This document shows positions 25,261 through 38,988 of a stretch of DNA of 64,000 nucleotides, piece after piece. The translations under genes were made by a program, and so were the position numbers. The DNA is from Rotaria macrura (taxonomy: Eukaryota > Rotifera > Eurotatoria > Philodinida > Philodinidae): positions 42,841 through 106,840 of the forward strand of contig OENT01000494.1 of NCBI GenBank assembly GCA_900239685.1, given 5' to 3'. The notes under the pieces are model-generated. The model searched no databases, was not told the origin of the DNA, and saw only the letters and a list, made by a program, of their open reading frames with translations. How positions within the stretch are numbered: position 1 is the first letter of the stretch; every line of letters starts with the position of its first letter.

Positions 25261-25970
25261 TTTTGTTTCCTACGATGTATGTCTATCAGAATAACATCAG
25301 ACAAAGAGTAAAACGAGACTTTATACTATAGTTATCAGTGTCTGCGTTTTTTTTTTGTTATGTTTCATTTTTTCCTTTGTGATGAGGCCTTGACAGTTAT
25401 CTAATTTGAATGACATATTTCAAAGAATGAAATAACGTACCGCATAAAATTAGCGATAAAGTTCACTAATACATGACACGATAAAAGATAAAATGAAGAT
25501 CTTCTCTTCGTAACATGAACGAATTTTGTTACTTATTATCTTTCGACTTATCGTTCTCTATTACGTCATACTGCAAAAACCATGTTTTACACGATCGTAT
25601 AATGAAGACCTGGATGAAAAAATTCTATGCTCTTTTTCCCCTGATATCATATACAACAGACTATTGAAGAAAAAGTGAGTTTCGTTTTTCGAAAAGATGA
25701 AGTAACATTTCTCTTTCTCTTTAGAATTTTACGCATTTGCATATGTAACATAGTATCACTTACAGTAAAGAAACATTTTGAAGAAATAGCGATTATAAGT
25801 ATAATCAATTAGTATTTATATTTTAGACTTGAAATATCTTGAAAAAGAAATAAAGAAAAATCAATACACACGTACATACACAAACGCTAGGAAACAAACA
25901 TTTTCTGACAAATGGCACTATACAGAAATACATATAAAAGGAACAAAAGACGTTTATAAAATAAAGTCTA
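25261..25970. other. Intergenic region between MAX and FGD
   Basis: This is about 700 bp upstream of FGD and downstream of MAX, both on the minus strand. It should contain the FGD promoter and the MAX 3' end. Small open frames on both strands near 25823-26041 are low complexity and overlap the MAX end. A microsatellite-free AT-rich stretch; nothing else seen. Confidence 0.4.
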
Positions 25971-26989
25971 TTACATATGAGATGATATGGATGGATTGTT
26001 TTCATTTGTTAATAGGTTTCTTGTTGTTTGAATTCCATTGATTTCTAGTTCGGTTTTCGTTAACTGTTCTTGTTGTTGTTGATGATGATGATTATGATGA
26101 TGATGATGACTAAGATGTCGAGTATATTGACCCGTTTCTTTAACTCGTTCGAGAAGACGTACTAGAAGCAAAATAAGAACACATTGAAACAATCAACTGG
26201 CTAGTAGAATATTTTGTAAGTTTCAACGATCCGTGATATCGTTGTCACTTCATTCATAGAACTCTTAAAACATGTCGAAGAACTGCTGTTAGATCTCCTA
26301 ATGACTCTTCTGAATTTCTACAGTAGCAGAACCTCATAGATTTAGTTTAAGTAAGAGTACTTCCATTGTTTCATTCGTTGAGGTTTCGTGAAATGAGCAA
26401 AACTCCCGACTTCGTTCAGGTTCATGATTGAATGAAAACCTTAGAAGAATAGTCTAAATTCAGCAGTTCTGAGAGTCATATATATATATATATATTCGAT
26501 AATTCTATTGGAGCCATTTGTTTTGAAATCACATTTGAAAAACACAAACATAAAAGTTTTCTTTTTTACTTTGTAATTCAACAACCGCACTTTGTCGTTT
26601 GAGATCTTCGATTGTTTTTTGATGTTGTTGATTTTTGGTTTTCATATTACGAATATAGTCTGTAGCCGCTTTAAGAACATGTGCCCGAGAAGCCTTTAAA
26701 CAACAAAACAATATTGATAAAGTTTAATATTTCAACGTAGAATTTTCGATATTACCTTTTCACCTTTCAATGATGGTATGACATCTCGTAAATCACTGAA
26801 ACTACCTTTAATATGATCACGTCGTTTTCTTTCCAATGCATTATGATGTGCTCGTTTTTCAGCTTGATTAGATCCATTGTGTCGGGAATTCATTGTCATG
26901 TCAATATCTTGACTGTCAACATCATCTACGCCAATACTAGTTTCATTTAAATGATCAGTAAACTGATCAAGATCTAAATCTAGAGACAT
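25971..26989 (-). CDS. MAX: MAX, bHLH-leucine zipper transcription factor (3 exons, 182 aa)
   Basis: The exons are 26756-26989, 26570-26693 and 25971-26161; the introns are 62 and 408 bp with phases consistent. The start at 26989 gives [10 protein letters not shown] and an acidic N-terminus. The basic region and helix 1 (about residues 45-68) read [17 protein letters not shown], the hallmark of MAX, with the E-box contacting His-Glu-Arg residues present. Helix 2 is [18 protein letters not shown] and the zipper continues [20 protein letters not shown] and LLERVKE. The tail carries His and Gln runs encoded by ATG/TTG repeats (26081-26110). MAX dimerises with MYC, MAD/MXD and MGA proteins to bind CACGTG. 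It starts 74 bp after the preceding same-strand gene, with an acceptor-like sequence (gtgttctag, AG at 26995-26996) 5 bases before the ATG. The identification is secure. Confidence 0.93.
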
Positions 26990-27063
26990 ACTATCTAGAA
27001 CACGAAAAGAATCAAAACAAAAGTGTAAATGAAAACCATAACAATAAAAGAAAAACAAATGTG
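26990..27063 (-). promoter_or_regulatory. Short same-strand spacer with trans-splice-like acceptor between TDRKH-like and MAX
   Basis: The 74 bp between the stop codon of the TDRKH-like gene and the MAX ATG is T-rich on the minus strand and ends in cgtgttctag followed by ATAGT and ATG. No AATAAA is present. It is too short for a separate terminator and promoter, and looks like an operon spacer resolved by spliced-leader trans-splicing. An alternative is that the TDRKH-like gene ends earlier (at 27611) and this acceptor belongs to a 5'-UTR intron of MAX. Confidence 0.45.
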
Positions 27064-28462
27064 TTAATCATTATCTATAGTTTCAGCATTATTGTCAATG
27101 GAATCCTAAATTTAAAAGCAAAAATTCGATTAGACATGTTTAAAATATGAATTCGTTTTTTTCATTTGGCTATGAAATATAACACTTAGTAAAATCGTAG
27201 AAGAGAAATAAAATGTATTACATTGAACTATGAGTCATTTTTAAAAATAATAATAAATTAATCGAACTCATCGACGAATGCGATGAGCCTCATTTACGAT
27301 TATAATCATATTTATCAAATGTAAACCTTCAAAACAGGAGTCATTAGATATAAAGTAATATTCGTCCTTCAATACTATTTCTATCACCATCAACGATAGA
27401 CTATTCATAAAAAAGTTGATCTACACATATTTTTATCTCAGTATTCATAAATTTCTTTACTGTCAACTAAGATCAACGTTAAAAAGAAATACTAGTAAAA
27501 GAAAAACTTAGTACGTCCTGTGTATTACTTTACATATACACAACTTGCTATCATATGTCTTAACATTTGATAACTATGATCTAGGATTTTTTTGAAACAT
27601 CGTATTGAATTCATACCATCGTTGTAACGAAATTGTCATCGTCTTCTTTTTTTTTTTGTTCCAGCCGACATAGACGTTCTTCAACTAAAATCTTCACAAA
27701 AAACAAAAACAAACAATTATATCGTTTCTCATGTTTTTAAATAATCAAAGCAAAAACAAGAATTTCTTATCTTACTTTTGCTGCTGCAATTTGTTCACTT
27801 GTACCAGAAATAATTAAACGAGAAAATCTTTTATTTTCTAAATTGTCAATAATTTTCTTATCTAAATTTAACCGTGCTTTACTGTTGTCTCGTATATCTT
27901 TTATATTTGAACCATTTTTTCCTATTAAATAACCACATGCATGATCTGGTATGAACATTTCGATTTGTTGATATTGTGGTAAATCAGCAATTAGACGACG
28001 TATTTCAACTTCTGCTTCATATACATTCTGACGTTGACCGCGTACAACTAAAATTCGGTAATTTTCATCGCGAAGGTTTTCATCATATTTAGTAAATGCA
28101 CAACGAACAGAATATTGTTGTTGAAACTAATCAAAGTATAAAATGACCGTCAGTTAAGTTTTAAAATGTTGTGTGTTCTTTTTATCTTACACGCTTAATT
28201 GTTTCACCACCTTTACCAATGATATTTCCGACACACGAGACAGGTACTTGAACTTCAAGTACAAGATATTCCGAACGATTTAAGCGAAGTTGTTCATCTA
28301 AAATTAATAAAAAAAAAAGAACTTATTTGAATAGAGAAAAAAAACTGAATAAATGATAGTACTTTTTCGACGACGGTGATACCAAATAATACTACCTATA
28401 ATGATAGCAGTACTCGGTACTAATAGACCGTAGAGAAAACGACGATCGACAAAAACGAACAT
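27064..28462 (-). CDS. TDRKH/Papi-like mitochondrial KH protein without a Tudor domain (5 exons, 224 aa)
   Basis: The exons are 28363-28462, 28191-28297, 27776-28126, 27617-27691 and 27064-27105, all in phase. Residues about 9-28 form a single membrane helix followed by YHRRRK, an N-terminal signal-anchor as in TDRKH/Papi, which sits on the outer mitochondrial membrane. KH1 (about 44-110) has the GxxG loop GKGG at 61-64. KH2 (about 122-195) has GKNG at 138-141 and ends in [10 protein letters not shown] and ILVEERL. In known TDRKH/Papi proteins the KH pair is followed by a Tudor domain that binds methylated PIWI proteins for piRNA trimming. Here the protein ends with a short acidic tail. The last 13 codons depend on a donor at 27616; if it is not used, the frame stops within GTATGA at 27611. 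The KH and membrane parts are firm; orthology to TDRKH is probable. Confidence 0.72.
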
Positions 28463-31018
28463 TTTCTTTTGCTTGTCTCAAAGGCTCTTTTTTTTTCTTC
28501 TTTTACATGATGAATCATCGATTCAACAAAAAGAAAATAATCAGTGACATCTATTTTCGCATCTTTCTTGTTAGATTATTTATATTGTTGCTGTGCACGA
28601 CTGAACTGAATTTCTTAAACATCGAAACAAATACATTTTGCTTTTTTTTGTATTATTACTAACAAATTATGAAACAAGAAAATTAATTTAACGACTACAT
28701 GAGTGACTATTGACCTGTTACAGTTGTAGTTTTTCTTTCGCCAAGTCGGAAAAACCAAATTAAATAAAAAGACGAATGATGATGTCGTACGTTTCGACTG
28801 ATCTCTTGTTGAATTTCAGTTGTTTGGCATGAGTTCTTCATTTCATACATTGCCTACTTTACTTGAATTGATAGAAAACAACTTAGCAAACTTGAAACTA
28901 ACATGTTAAATATAAAGGAATGATGATCAAAACTAAGTCCCATCATCGAACAATGGCGTAAGGAGTTTCTCTTGTCAGTATGATTTGATAAAACTGCTTT
29001 TAGTCAGTCGTTCTGTAGTCATTGGACATTGGCACAAAATGGTCAAACTTCGAAGTAGTCAGGAACTTATTTTTCTTGTTCGCTATAAAATGATTGTCAA
29101 GTACGATAATTTACATTTCGGAATACTTACACATAGGTTTTTGGAAATTTTTGTCAAACTAACTCCATGAGCAACATGAGAGTCAATGTCAACAAATTTT
29201 GTATCGATCTATAAGGTAAGCGAAATCAATTTGAGGTCTCGTCTTTACAAAACTCGAAAGAGAACATTCTTGTAGGTTTACTTATTTGAGTTTCTTTTTT
29301 GTCATATATATTGACGGGCTACTTAGCGACAACCTCTAATTCTAAGAAACAGCCGTTATTTTTTCCAACAGTTGATTTCATTAACGTGTTCTCACCATAT
29401 CCACTAGAGTTATTGATATTGTTGGATTCAACAATCTCATTCAATACTAGTTTAAGTTGTCAATGAAAGAAAAAATGGTTTATTCAATCTGGAAATATCG
29501 CTTGAAGATTGACATATTGCAAAACAGAGCGAACCTGCCATTTCATTACATTACAATCTTGAACATCAAGTTTTAGATGATCAGTACTTAGCGTCTTACA
29601 TAGGATACTCTTTTTGATATAATCATTCCGATGCATCGAAGGAATTTTTCCCGAATTCGTTGATATTTCTGAATCATTTAGTTTAGATTCATGGACAAAA
29701 CAAGGGCACCATCTTAATGTTAAAAATAGGTTTTCAACGAGTACATTCGTATTTTGAACATATTTCTTTTTTCTAATATTGACCAAGATCATTGCATTTG
29801 AATTGAACCGAAAAATACAATTGAGGCAACGCGCCTTATCCTATCTAGTTAAAACAGAGAAAATAAGGAAAACTAATTCCATTGATATATGTGACGTATT
29901 TTGTGATAGTAAATCAAAATTTGAAGCACTTCTCATGTTTTCCACTAAATAACAACCGTTCAACGACTAGTCTATTTATGTATTGTTAACAAATTCACTG
30001 GGTGTCATACATGTTAATAGAACAGTGTAACTGTATGCTATCATTCTTCATCGATCGTTTACTTGACATGCCTCGTTTTATTTCAATAATAATCAGTCTA
30101 GTCAATTATTTTTATAATACTGTTCTACTATTTGAGCACGATTAAAATTTCAAACATCGGTTCAATACGTCAGATTAGTTTAAATTTGTATTTCACTGAA
30201 CTTTATTCATAAACATCTGATATAGATTTTTCTAGTTCTCTTGCATGAACAAGTTTATTTCACTACTGTACAACATATAACAAATTCATATTTAAAAATT
30301 TTTATTCTTAGATAAAACTCAGTGCAAATATCATTTAGAACAGATGTTTTAATTCATTAAGAGAAAACGAATATTGCAATAGGCATTGAATTATTAGTTT
30401 TGTAGTTTCTTCTGATTATTCATAGTTCATGTTCGAATAAAACAATAAATAAAAGATAAATTGAGAACTTTTCGACTAAATTATATATTCGAATAATGAT
30501 CTTAATTTGATTATGAATTTAATGAAAATTATAAAGAGAATATAAATCTGGGAAGAGAAAAGTAAACAGTTCTCTGAATTACCCAATTCCTAATGCTTTC
30601 AAAATAGAAAATCTTTGTTCGATAAGAATAGTAAATACACTCGTAGCAATGTCTTCAAATCAAAGATTCAAATTTTTAAAGACGTGTTCTAATTTTGTAT
30701 TCATTAAATTTTATCGTGAACAATGTTCAGACAAACTTCATCGGTTGTTATAGTTTGAAACATTGCTGTAAATTTATCACACGAACATTTCAATCGTAAA
30801 AATAAGAAAAATATCCCGCTAGTGAAGATTGCTACATCTTTTCAAACTTGATCGAGAAAAATAAAATATATTGAAATAAAGGTTTTTCTTCGGTATTGAA
30901 GATTGTTTCCATGAAAAATTAGTTTATGCGCAATGATTAAAGAAATTTTTTACGAATGTATTTTGCAAAAGTAATAGAAAATAAATGCGGAAACTTCGGA
31001 CTTATGTCCGAGAGTTAT
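28463..31018. other. Intergenic region, no gene recognised
   Basis: The part nearest 28463 should hold the promoter of the TDRKH-like gene. A 102-codon frame at 29484-29792 (-) has unremarkable codon use, no family resemblance and no linked exons. Otherwise the region is AT-rich without visible structure. Confidence 0.45.
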
Positions 31019-31872
31019 GTGTACTTCAAAAAGTGAATGAGACAAATCAGTCATTCTAGAATGTGTGCACGGATGAAGTATCTTGGTAAACCTTTTTGGG
31101 AAACTCCAAAACTACTGATCATCTCAGACATATCTAGGCAATTTAGTTTCGAGATGCAGTTTTTGTGCATTTGAGACCTTTTTGCAGCCAATGTTTTCTT
31201 AGAAAGCTGCGATTTGGTTCAAAACTAATACCAGATTCGGAGTCAGCGTTAAAAACTGAGTCACTTTACATAAGTTGTCGATAATTCTGAGAAAAAAAGA
31301 TTTTTTTGAAAAAATCCCTGTACCACCCCTCAGGGATGGTTTGGTCAATATTAATATCTATTGACTTCGGGTTTTTACCTTTCGATAGTCCTTTTAAATA
31401 GCTACAGAACCAGGTATTTGGTAAATCCCAACACTACTGGCCAACTGAGATATATCTAGACAATTTAGTTTCGGGATGCAGTTTTTGTTTATTTCGAGAC
31501 CTTTTTTTGGCGATGTTCTTTTAGAAAGCTCAATTTGGTTAAAAACTAATATCAGATTCGGAATCAGCGTTAAAAACGAAGTCACTTTACATAAGTTGTG
31601 GATAATTCTGAGAAAAAAGTTTTTTTTGAAAAAATCCCTGTACCCCAACCTCAGGAATTGCTTGGTGAAAAATGACAATTTTTTCGATAACTCAACCATT
31701 TCTTGCCGGATCCTTCTCATCTTCGAACTCGACCGAGATATTGATGAGACAATTCTGTGCACAAAATTTCAACTCAATCGAATGTAATTGTGAAGAGTTA
31801 TCGAATAAACGGACGGACGGACGGCCGGATACACTGACCGATTTTAGTAGTGTACTCACTTTTTGAGTACAC
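31019..31872. mobile_element. Repeat element with an internal two-copy repeat and a GGAC run
   Basis: Two diverged direct copies with a period of about 322 bp are seen at 31082-31346 and 31405-31670. Both contain ATCTAGRCAATTTAGTTTCG, CAGATTCGGARTCAGCGTT and AAAAAATCCCTGTACC. A tail follows with GGACGGACGGACGG at 31811-31824, a motif that often ends dispersed repeats of invertebrates. The outer ends are imperfectly inverted: GTGTACTTCAAAAAGTGAAT at 31019-31038 and, as the complement of 31850-31872, GTGTACTCAAAAAGTGAGT. The right end is itself a small hairpin. No transposase was found and no target duplication is clear, so the exact ends are tentative. Confidence 0.5.
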
Positions 31873-34800
31873 AAAAAGAAAATGACTACAACGGGCATGT
31901 CTACTGTTGTACTTTTTATGATAGACATATAAACTACAGCATGATAAAAGTACTGCGGCAATAGATATAAGAGAATAAGTTTGTCTATCGAAATGAACCT
32001 TCAAGTATAATTGTCAATATCCGATAGCCCAATAGTTTATTTCTACAATATATTATTCACAGTAAATTACAACTATTATAGTTTGTGAGATAACTTCAGC
32101 ATATTGAATGATTCATTGCATAGAATTGTTTGATCAAGTCGATCAAACAATAAATTAAATAACACAGTAGATTCATGTGAATGAATAGCATAGACAAAAA
32201 TTTTTCAATAATTTCTATTCGATAAATTACTTGGAAATTTTAAATCGTTCAATGAAGAAAAATAAGATTGATATTTAAAGATAGAATTATGAAGTAAATT
32301 TTGGTATCGAGTAATACTACTGAATATATTTCAATGATATGTTTTTCTATAAGAATTGTTTTATCGTTTTGAATATGAATAAAACCTAACATTTTCTATA
32401 GATATTTTCAACACATAAACATTGACATTCGGAAAACAAAATTTCTATAGATGAAAGAATTTCTTAACAATTTTTGTGTGTCAATACATAGATTTTGACA
32501 ATTACTTTATCGTGTTGTATTACAATCTTTGTGAAAGATCTTTGACAAGCGTTCCCATTCTACAACAATTATTTTCATCGAACATCACGCATATCTCTTT
32601 TAACAATTATTAAAATAACAAACATCGTCAACTTGAGATGTTATAATTTAATTGTTCTTAAATGTTTCCATCGACTCATCAACAATGTTGTCATGTTATT
32701 CAATTCTTACAAGTCGTTTCTGATTATTATCGACTAGAATTGTTCTCTCATGTATTACTTTGCAATGCAGTACAAAGCTCGAATATTTGAATGTCGTTAA
32801 TTGTCTCAAGATAAACGATACATTAGGGTGTTGTGAATGAAATTGAATACAGATTAATTATATTAAAACTTTTTTCTCATAGCTTGTGAACAAGAGCTTT
32901 TCGTAGTTGTGTTAGGACATGAGGACTTGTTTACTTTCGTTAATATAAACTGGATTTCGAATAGAATTTCAAGTACTTGTTTCTTGAGAATATCTAATTC
33001 GTAAAACTTCAGAATGTGATTACTATTAAGAACATCTCTAATCATCATCTATAGAATCCGAATCTTTGATTAAGCAATCAAAAAAATTGATTAATTCAAT
33101 GCTCATCATTGAGATGCCAATAGTATTCATGTAATCATTAAATGTAGTAAGTCAATTCAAAATATTTTGCTATTTTCTTATGACAAAATATTTATTAATC
33201 TAATTACTACGACGAAATATAAAAATCCATTGTCATATTTACTGATTGAATTACATTGATGAATAATTAATAAACAATTTTTTCGACGACAATGCTATTA
33301 ATATCAAGGATTCTCAAAGTTAATCTATTGATTAGACGCATGCTAGTTTGTTCATTCTTGTAAATTTCTAGTCTGTGTGAACTGAGAATTCATAGGGATA
33401 GACAACATTTATTTTTCTATTGAATGATCAATTTTAAATTGAGATTCTTTTAATATTTAGATGAAATTATCTGTTATCAAATTTAGTTTTTTCTTCGAGA
33501 ATTTATTGGCTCGAAAGAAAACGTGCAAAAACAAATTTCGATCTGTCGAGATGTCAGAAAATGATGAATTTTTATTCAAGATGAGTCATTGCCATGAATG
33601 AATAATATTTTTTTTATTTTCGTTTATGTTGTTGTTGTCTAATAATTCAAGTAATTCCCACACTCAAACAGTGTGAAAGCTGATCTCAAATTTAAGCTGT
33701 TTCGAGATGTTCGTACCTAGGGAATTAAACTTCAAAAATAGATGATAGACATCTTCGAATAATTGAAAACTACATATACTACACCCATTTATGATAATTA
33801 TTTGGCAACATCACACGGCAATGCATGATATTAACAATATTTTTTAGAGTACTAACGAGATGTTGTCGTGTAATTTTAATGGCTAGTATCCAGCCGTGAA
33901 TGTTCTCTGGAAGACATTCGAAAGTTTTTTTACATAGATAAACACGTATGTGACATATTTCAATGATGATAAGTCGCAGTTTATTGATTTGTCATAGATT
34001 ATCATATGGTTAATATAAGAAGATAGTATGAACTAAAACGATTTTACATTTGGGTATAATCAATATGATTATTTCTGCGATTATCGAGACATGTGGTGAT
34101 GCTTGGAGATTCCCCGTGGTTATAGAGAATGTATACATACCGTCGATCTGTCAATTAAACTCATGGTTAGAATAATAGTGATGTGTAATTGAGCAAAACG
34201 GATTCAGAACAAAACAACATCTACTCGGTATATTGCAGAAAGACAAACAAAAGAAAAAGAGCAACACTAAACATAGGAAAAACAATCTGTTTGAAATCGA
34301 CACATTTATAAATACGACAGTTAGTCCTTGACACAATCGATCGATGATCTCTAAAAAATAAACTATAATCCGTTAAAGATTATTCTTTTTATATAATTAG
34401 TACTCGTTTTTATTAGATCAAAGAGCATATGTGAATGTCACACTTTTTCACTCAACAAAAGCTTCTCATTCATAAATATTTTAACAGAACTACAAATATG
34501 CGTTGTAGAAAATGATCGTATCTATATTTAATTCTTCAATTCAATCTGAAACAATGACAGAAGATGTTTATCAGTGACGAAACGAGAAAATTGATCAGAA
34601 TCTTTTTCTTTGCTAGAAAAAGATTATTTCATTGTAAAAAAAGAAGAAAAAAGAAAACGAAATCGTGCTCGTTTTCTATTGAATCCTATGTATTTGAAGA
34701 AGTATTTCTAATGTGTAGATCGATTCTTTAAGATATATTCGCTGCTACTCGAAGATCTACAGTTATTGACAGGCAGAGATCATCATCATGTGACAGGCAA

Positions 34801-36823
34801 GAGAAATGCGTAAATTGTATTGTCAGTCGAGCCATAATAACAGTCTAATTTATAATTCTTTGACATTTATAACGCCTTACATTTTCCTTAATTTTCGACA
34901 ATACACTCTGACGTCTGTAGTTTTTGTTCGTGTATTTATAGCGTAGAAAATTTTGCTGCACTTCATTTTAAATCAATATTGTTCGTACGAACATAGTTCT
35001 TTTCTCTTTTGCTTTGTTGATGAATAATTCACATGATTAAAAATCATGTTTTGATCCGTTTCTTCTTTTTGATACAATAATATTTAATTCTAGGACAAAA
35101 GTTGTTAGCGAATGGTAGATGACATTTGTAGAAGTATCAATGGAGCGTATGTAATCAATGTATACTACTTAAACTTGGAAAACATTTTCGACATGTAATA
35201 CGAAGACTTTCGTAAAAGAAACAAATCGAATTAGTTTCATTGCTTTTATTCAATATACTTAAAACTGAATTCATTCACTTGTAATGAAATCAATCGTATT
35301 AAAAGAACGTACAATTATTCTATGGATTACTTCCTAAAACGAAATTCATTATGAATAATCATATACTCATGGGTTATTTGTATTCGCCCATTTTATACAA
35401 ACCAATTTATCATAATCACTAATCAACAAATCAAAAGCCAATGACATTGAATTACTGGTGATGATCTTGTTTTTTGTTTATGGACTCCATAGGAATCCAT
35501 CATTAATCTTTTCCGTTTTGTTTTTACTTGATATTTTCCAATGACTGTTCTCAGTATGCTATTTTGATCTAATAAAACTTATGTTGATTGTATTTATGTT
35601 TACAAAACATGAGCAACAAGCTGACAATATATAATAAATGTCATCAGGATATGAAGTTATTCGATGGAGCATTGGCTATATTTTTCTAACAATTTCCAGG
35701 TTTTCAAAGATTCCAATTAGTCACCGATAAAAAGAATATGCAAATGGGGATACATTCATCTTGTTAGTAATATATGAGTTTTCTTTTTGTTCTATTCGTA
35801 TTTCTTCTAGTTAGACTTCATTCTATACATGAAAGAATTTAGTCGCAATCGATAGATGTGCTAGTTTCTTTTGTTTATTTTCTTCGACAATGCTTTTCAT
35901 CATATCGTTTAATATGTATGTGAGTTCAACAAAAATTTGTATTAACAAATTCAACAAGTAAATCAACGATTGATTTGCTATTATTTCCGTAGTGATCTCC
36001 TTGGACGAAAGCACTGATTAACATCCATCTATATACAAATTTTATTTAGATTGATCGTCTACTCATCAATCAAACATTTTTCTTATATTATCTATTCAAA
36101 TGAACTAAACTATGGATTGATCAGATAGGAATAAGAAAAGCATTCCATTTTCTGCTTTACGAATAAATACAAAATAAAATTATTTGAGAAAAGAAAAAAA
36201 CAATCTATCAGAAGTTCACTGAGCGTGACAAATCGTCAGCATGTGTGTTACTTATGCTTTCAAGTAGTCTTCTACGTATTAATAGTAAAAAAAGAAGGAA
36301 AGGATGGATAACTGTCAGATCATAGGCAACGGAAAAGAAGAAAAAAAAAAGAACGTTTCCCTTTATTTGGTTACTGGCAAAAGTAGTCTATTAATATAGG
36401 ATACTCTATGTACACATGCAATTTCACCCTACAACTATTTTTCTTCTCTTCGCTTTTTCCTCTGTTCGTCGTTATCGTGAGAATAACTGACAATATAAAT
36501 ATATTCGTCAACTGGTTATCGTACGATGAAGAATGTCATTCGACGATATAGATTTACAAATACGAATAGTTTATTATTTCTTTCTGCTATACTATATCGT
36601 ACCAGACATTATTATTATGTAATGAATTAATAATTCAACTACTTTAGAAATGAAACTATCCTATGTAGGGTTAAATGTAGTGAAGATAAAAAGAATATCG
36701 TACAACCAGTGCCATTTAGAAAAGGTTAGTACTATAAATAGAAATAAATGATACGTTTTCAAGGACATATTTAACATAGGTTCTTCTTTATTGAATTGAA
36801 TGTAAAAGCCTTTTTTATGTCTG

Positions 36824-36853
36824 CTTCTTCTTCTTCTTCTTCTTCTTCTTCTT
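36824..36853. repeat. (CTT)n trinucleotide microsatellite
   Basis: Ten uninterrupted CTT/TTC units. It generates an artificial poly-Arg frame on the minus strand. Confidence 0.9.
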
Positions 36854-38987
36854 GTTTTTTTTATAACATTTAAGTGGTCATAATGATCGATTGCGTTGTT
36901 AAAATTATTAAAAAGAAAACGATTTCTCAAGCTATTTAAAAAAATCTATTACATGGATAATTGTATCAGAGAACACAGTTTTCTAAAAAAAACGCCCACA
37001 AGTGTTTGTAGATGTTCCAAGCTTAAGATCGTAAATTTTCATTGAACAATAAACTAATCTATGTATTCTGTAATAAATTTTGCTTATCTTCTCCAAGGAA
37101 ATAAATAAATGAACGAAAGCTCTGACATTTATTCAATTTCCAATAGTAAGACAAGAAAACAAGAAAATAGAAGAGGAGTATTACAGGTAATTGATTCTAT
37201 TTTGAAAATCAACCAAATGATATGAATGAAATTGCATTTGGTGACTTTTTGCTTCCTGCATCTAAATACAATTTAACTCCCTGAGTTAATGCCGCAGGTT
37301 TCTTCTTGTATCGCCAATCAATCATCAATGGGTGCAGTGAACATTAGACTTTTTTTTTTCTTTCCGTTTTCCTTTCTATCTTCTCTTCTCTGTCTCTCTA
37401 TCTCTTTCTTCTTTACAAGCATGCGCATAGTACGGCTGATTATTCTGATAGACGTCACAAAATTTTTTTTTCTATGTCGGCATATCGCCTCGAGTCTCTG
37501 TATTATTACCACTAATAGTACTGCGCTCTATTGTCGCCATTACCAGAAAAGTAAGTAGTACTTCAACAAGCCGTGTCACTTTTTTTCGTTATTGGTACTC
37601 AGAAATATTTTTGTCTCGTTTCGTTAGTCAAAAAAATTACAAGACAGAACAAGCTTTCTTGAAACTTACATATATTCGAATAGTATTATATATACCCTTG
37701 GTTTTTGAAGAAAATCGAGACCGTTGCACTTATTGTCACCTAACAAAATGAGAAATATTATCGTCTATCTTTAAATATCTCAGTTTGACATAAAGCGGAA
37801 ACCAAGAAGGACGCAGAAAAACAAACCGAGATTCTTAAATAGCCGTCATATTAACAATCATCACTGATTACAGTTGCATATCGATCATCATCTTATTAGA
37901 ATCAATTTTCCAAGCAATATAAGACATTAATCAAGCAAAAAATCAGAAGTAAGTATTATTTCTTTATACATGTGCCGTAGTTTCTATTGAAAAACTAACC
38001 GAATATAGTGCCATATTGCATTCGCAATAATCATAATGTGAATCTTGTTCGATCATATGCGCACGCAATTGTAGTTTTGGTCAATATTTACTAAACTATT
38101 CCTCACTTCAATAGCTTCCGACTGTGATAAATGATTTAAGCAAAGTTAACCACCCTCGATCGGTCTGTTTTTTAACAAGGGAAAAGATCCTATTTAATCG
38201 GGTTACTAGTGCCAAGTATTTGTTTGTCTAAACGTAATAATAAACATATGCATATATATATATATATATATCTAACGAAAAAAGTCAAGAAAAAAAGTTT
38301 TCTTTCTACCTGAAGGCGTGGTAAAGTGTAATGTTAATCCGATTTACTCTTCTTTAACGTATATATGTTTCATTGTCTTTACTTCGTTGTATGAAAACAT
38401 ACATATGTTCGATAGATTATTCATTTTATCGATAAAAGCTGCCTTTTGTGTGTGCTCTTGGGCATCCAAGGGTTTTGCAAATATCGACAATTATCTATTA
38501 GCTATTCCTTTTTTTTTTGTTATACGATGTTTGTTGATATTAACAGTATGTGTCCAAAATATGGTTAACAGAATAATAGTTATGAAGTTTTGTTTTGAAA
38601 CAAGTTGAATAAATGAATATAGAAGTTGTTCTCTAATATTTATTCTCCAAGGACTTGAATGGATTTTTTCTCGATCTATTTAACAAAAATATATTAATAC
38701 GACATTGTAATAATGGAAAAATACAGAAGAATGTATTAAATAAAATACAAGTATGTTAACAAGAACATATAGATTTACATACATAAAAGATTTTCATGTG
38801 TATTAATAAGTAAGACAACAAATGTAGAAAACTAATGGTTAAACATTAACGTAAATATTCATTTTTTTTTGAAGGGGAGCGACGGGGGGTTCGAAGATAA
38901 TAAAATAAAATGATTCATACTCATAAAACTAAAGAGAATTATTGGCTAGCTACGATTTATAGAACACCATAATAAGATAAAATATAC

Positions 38988-38988
<1 letters not shown>

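Noticed and set aside
29484..29792. 102-codon minus-strand frame
   Set aside because: Isolated, unremarkable codon use, no family match and no neighbouring exons; kept as unproven.
31394..31762. 122-codon minus frame and overlapping plus frames
   Set aside because: They fall inside the two-copy repeat element and are not preserved between its copies.
35823..36014. 63-codon minus frame with a helical look
   Set aside because: No linked exons or family resemblance; expected by chance in AT-rich DNA.
37289..37558. 89-codon plus-strand frame
   Set aside because: Composed of T-runs and CT-rich sequence; no evidence of translation.
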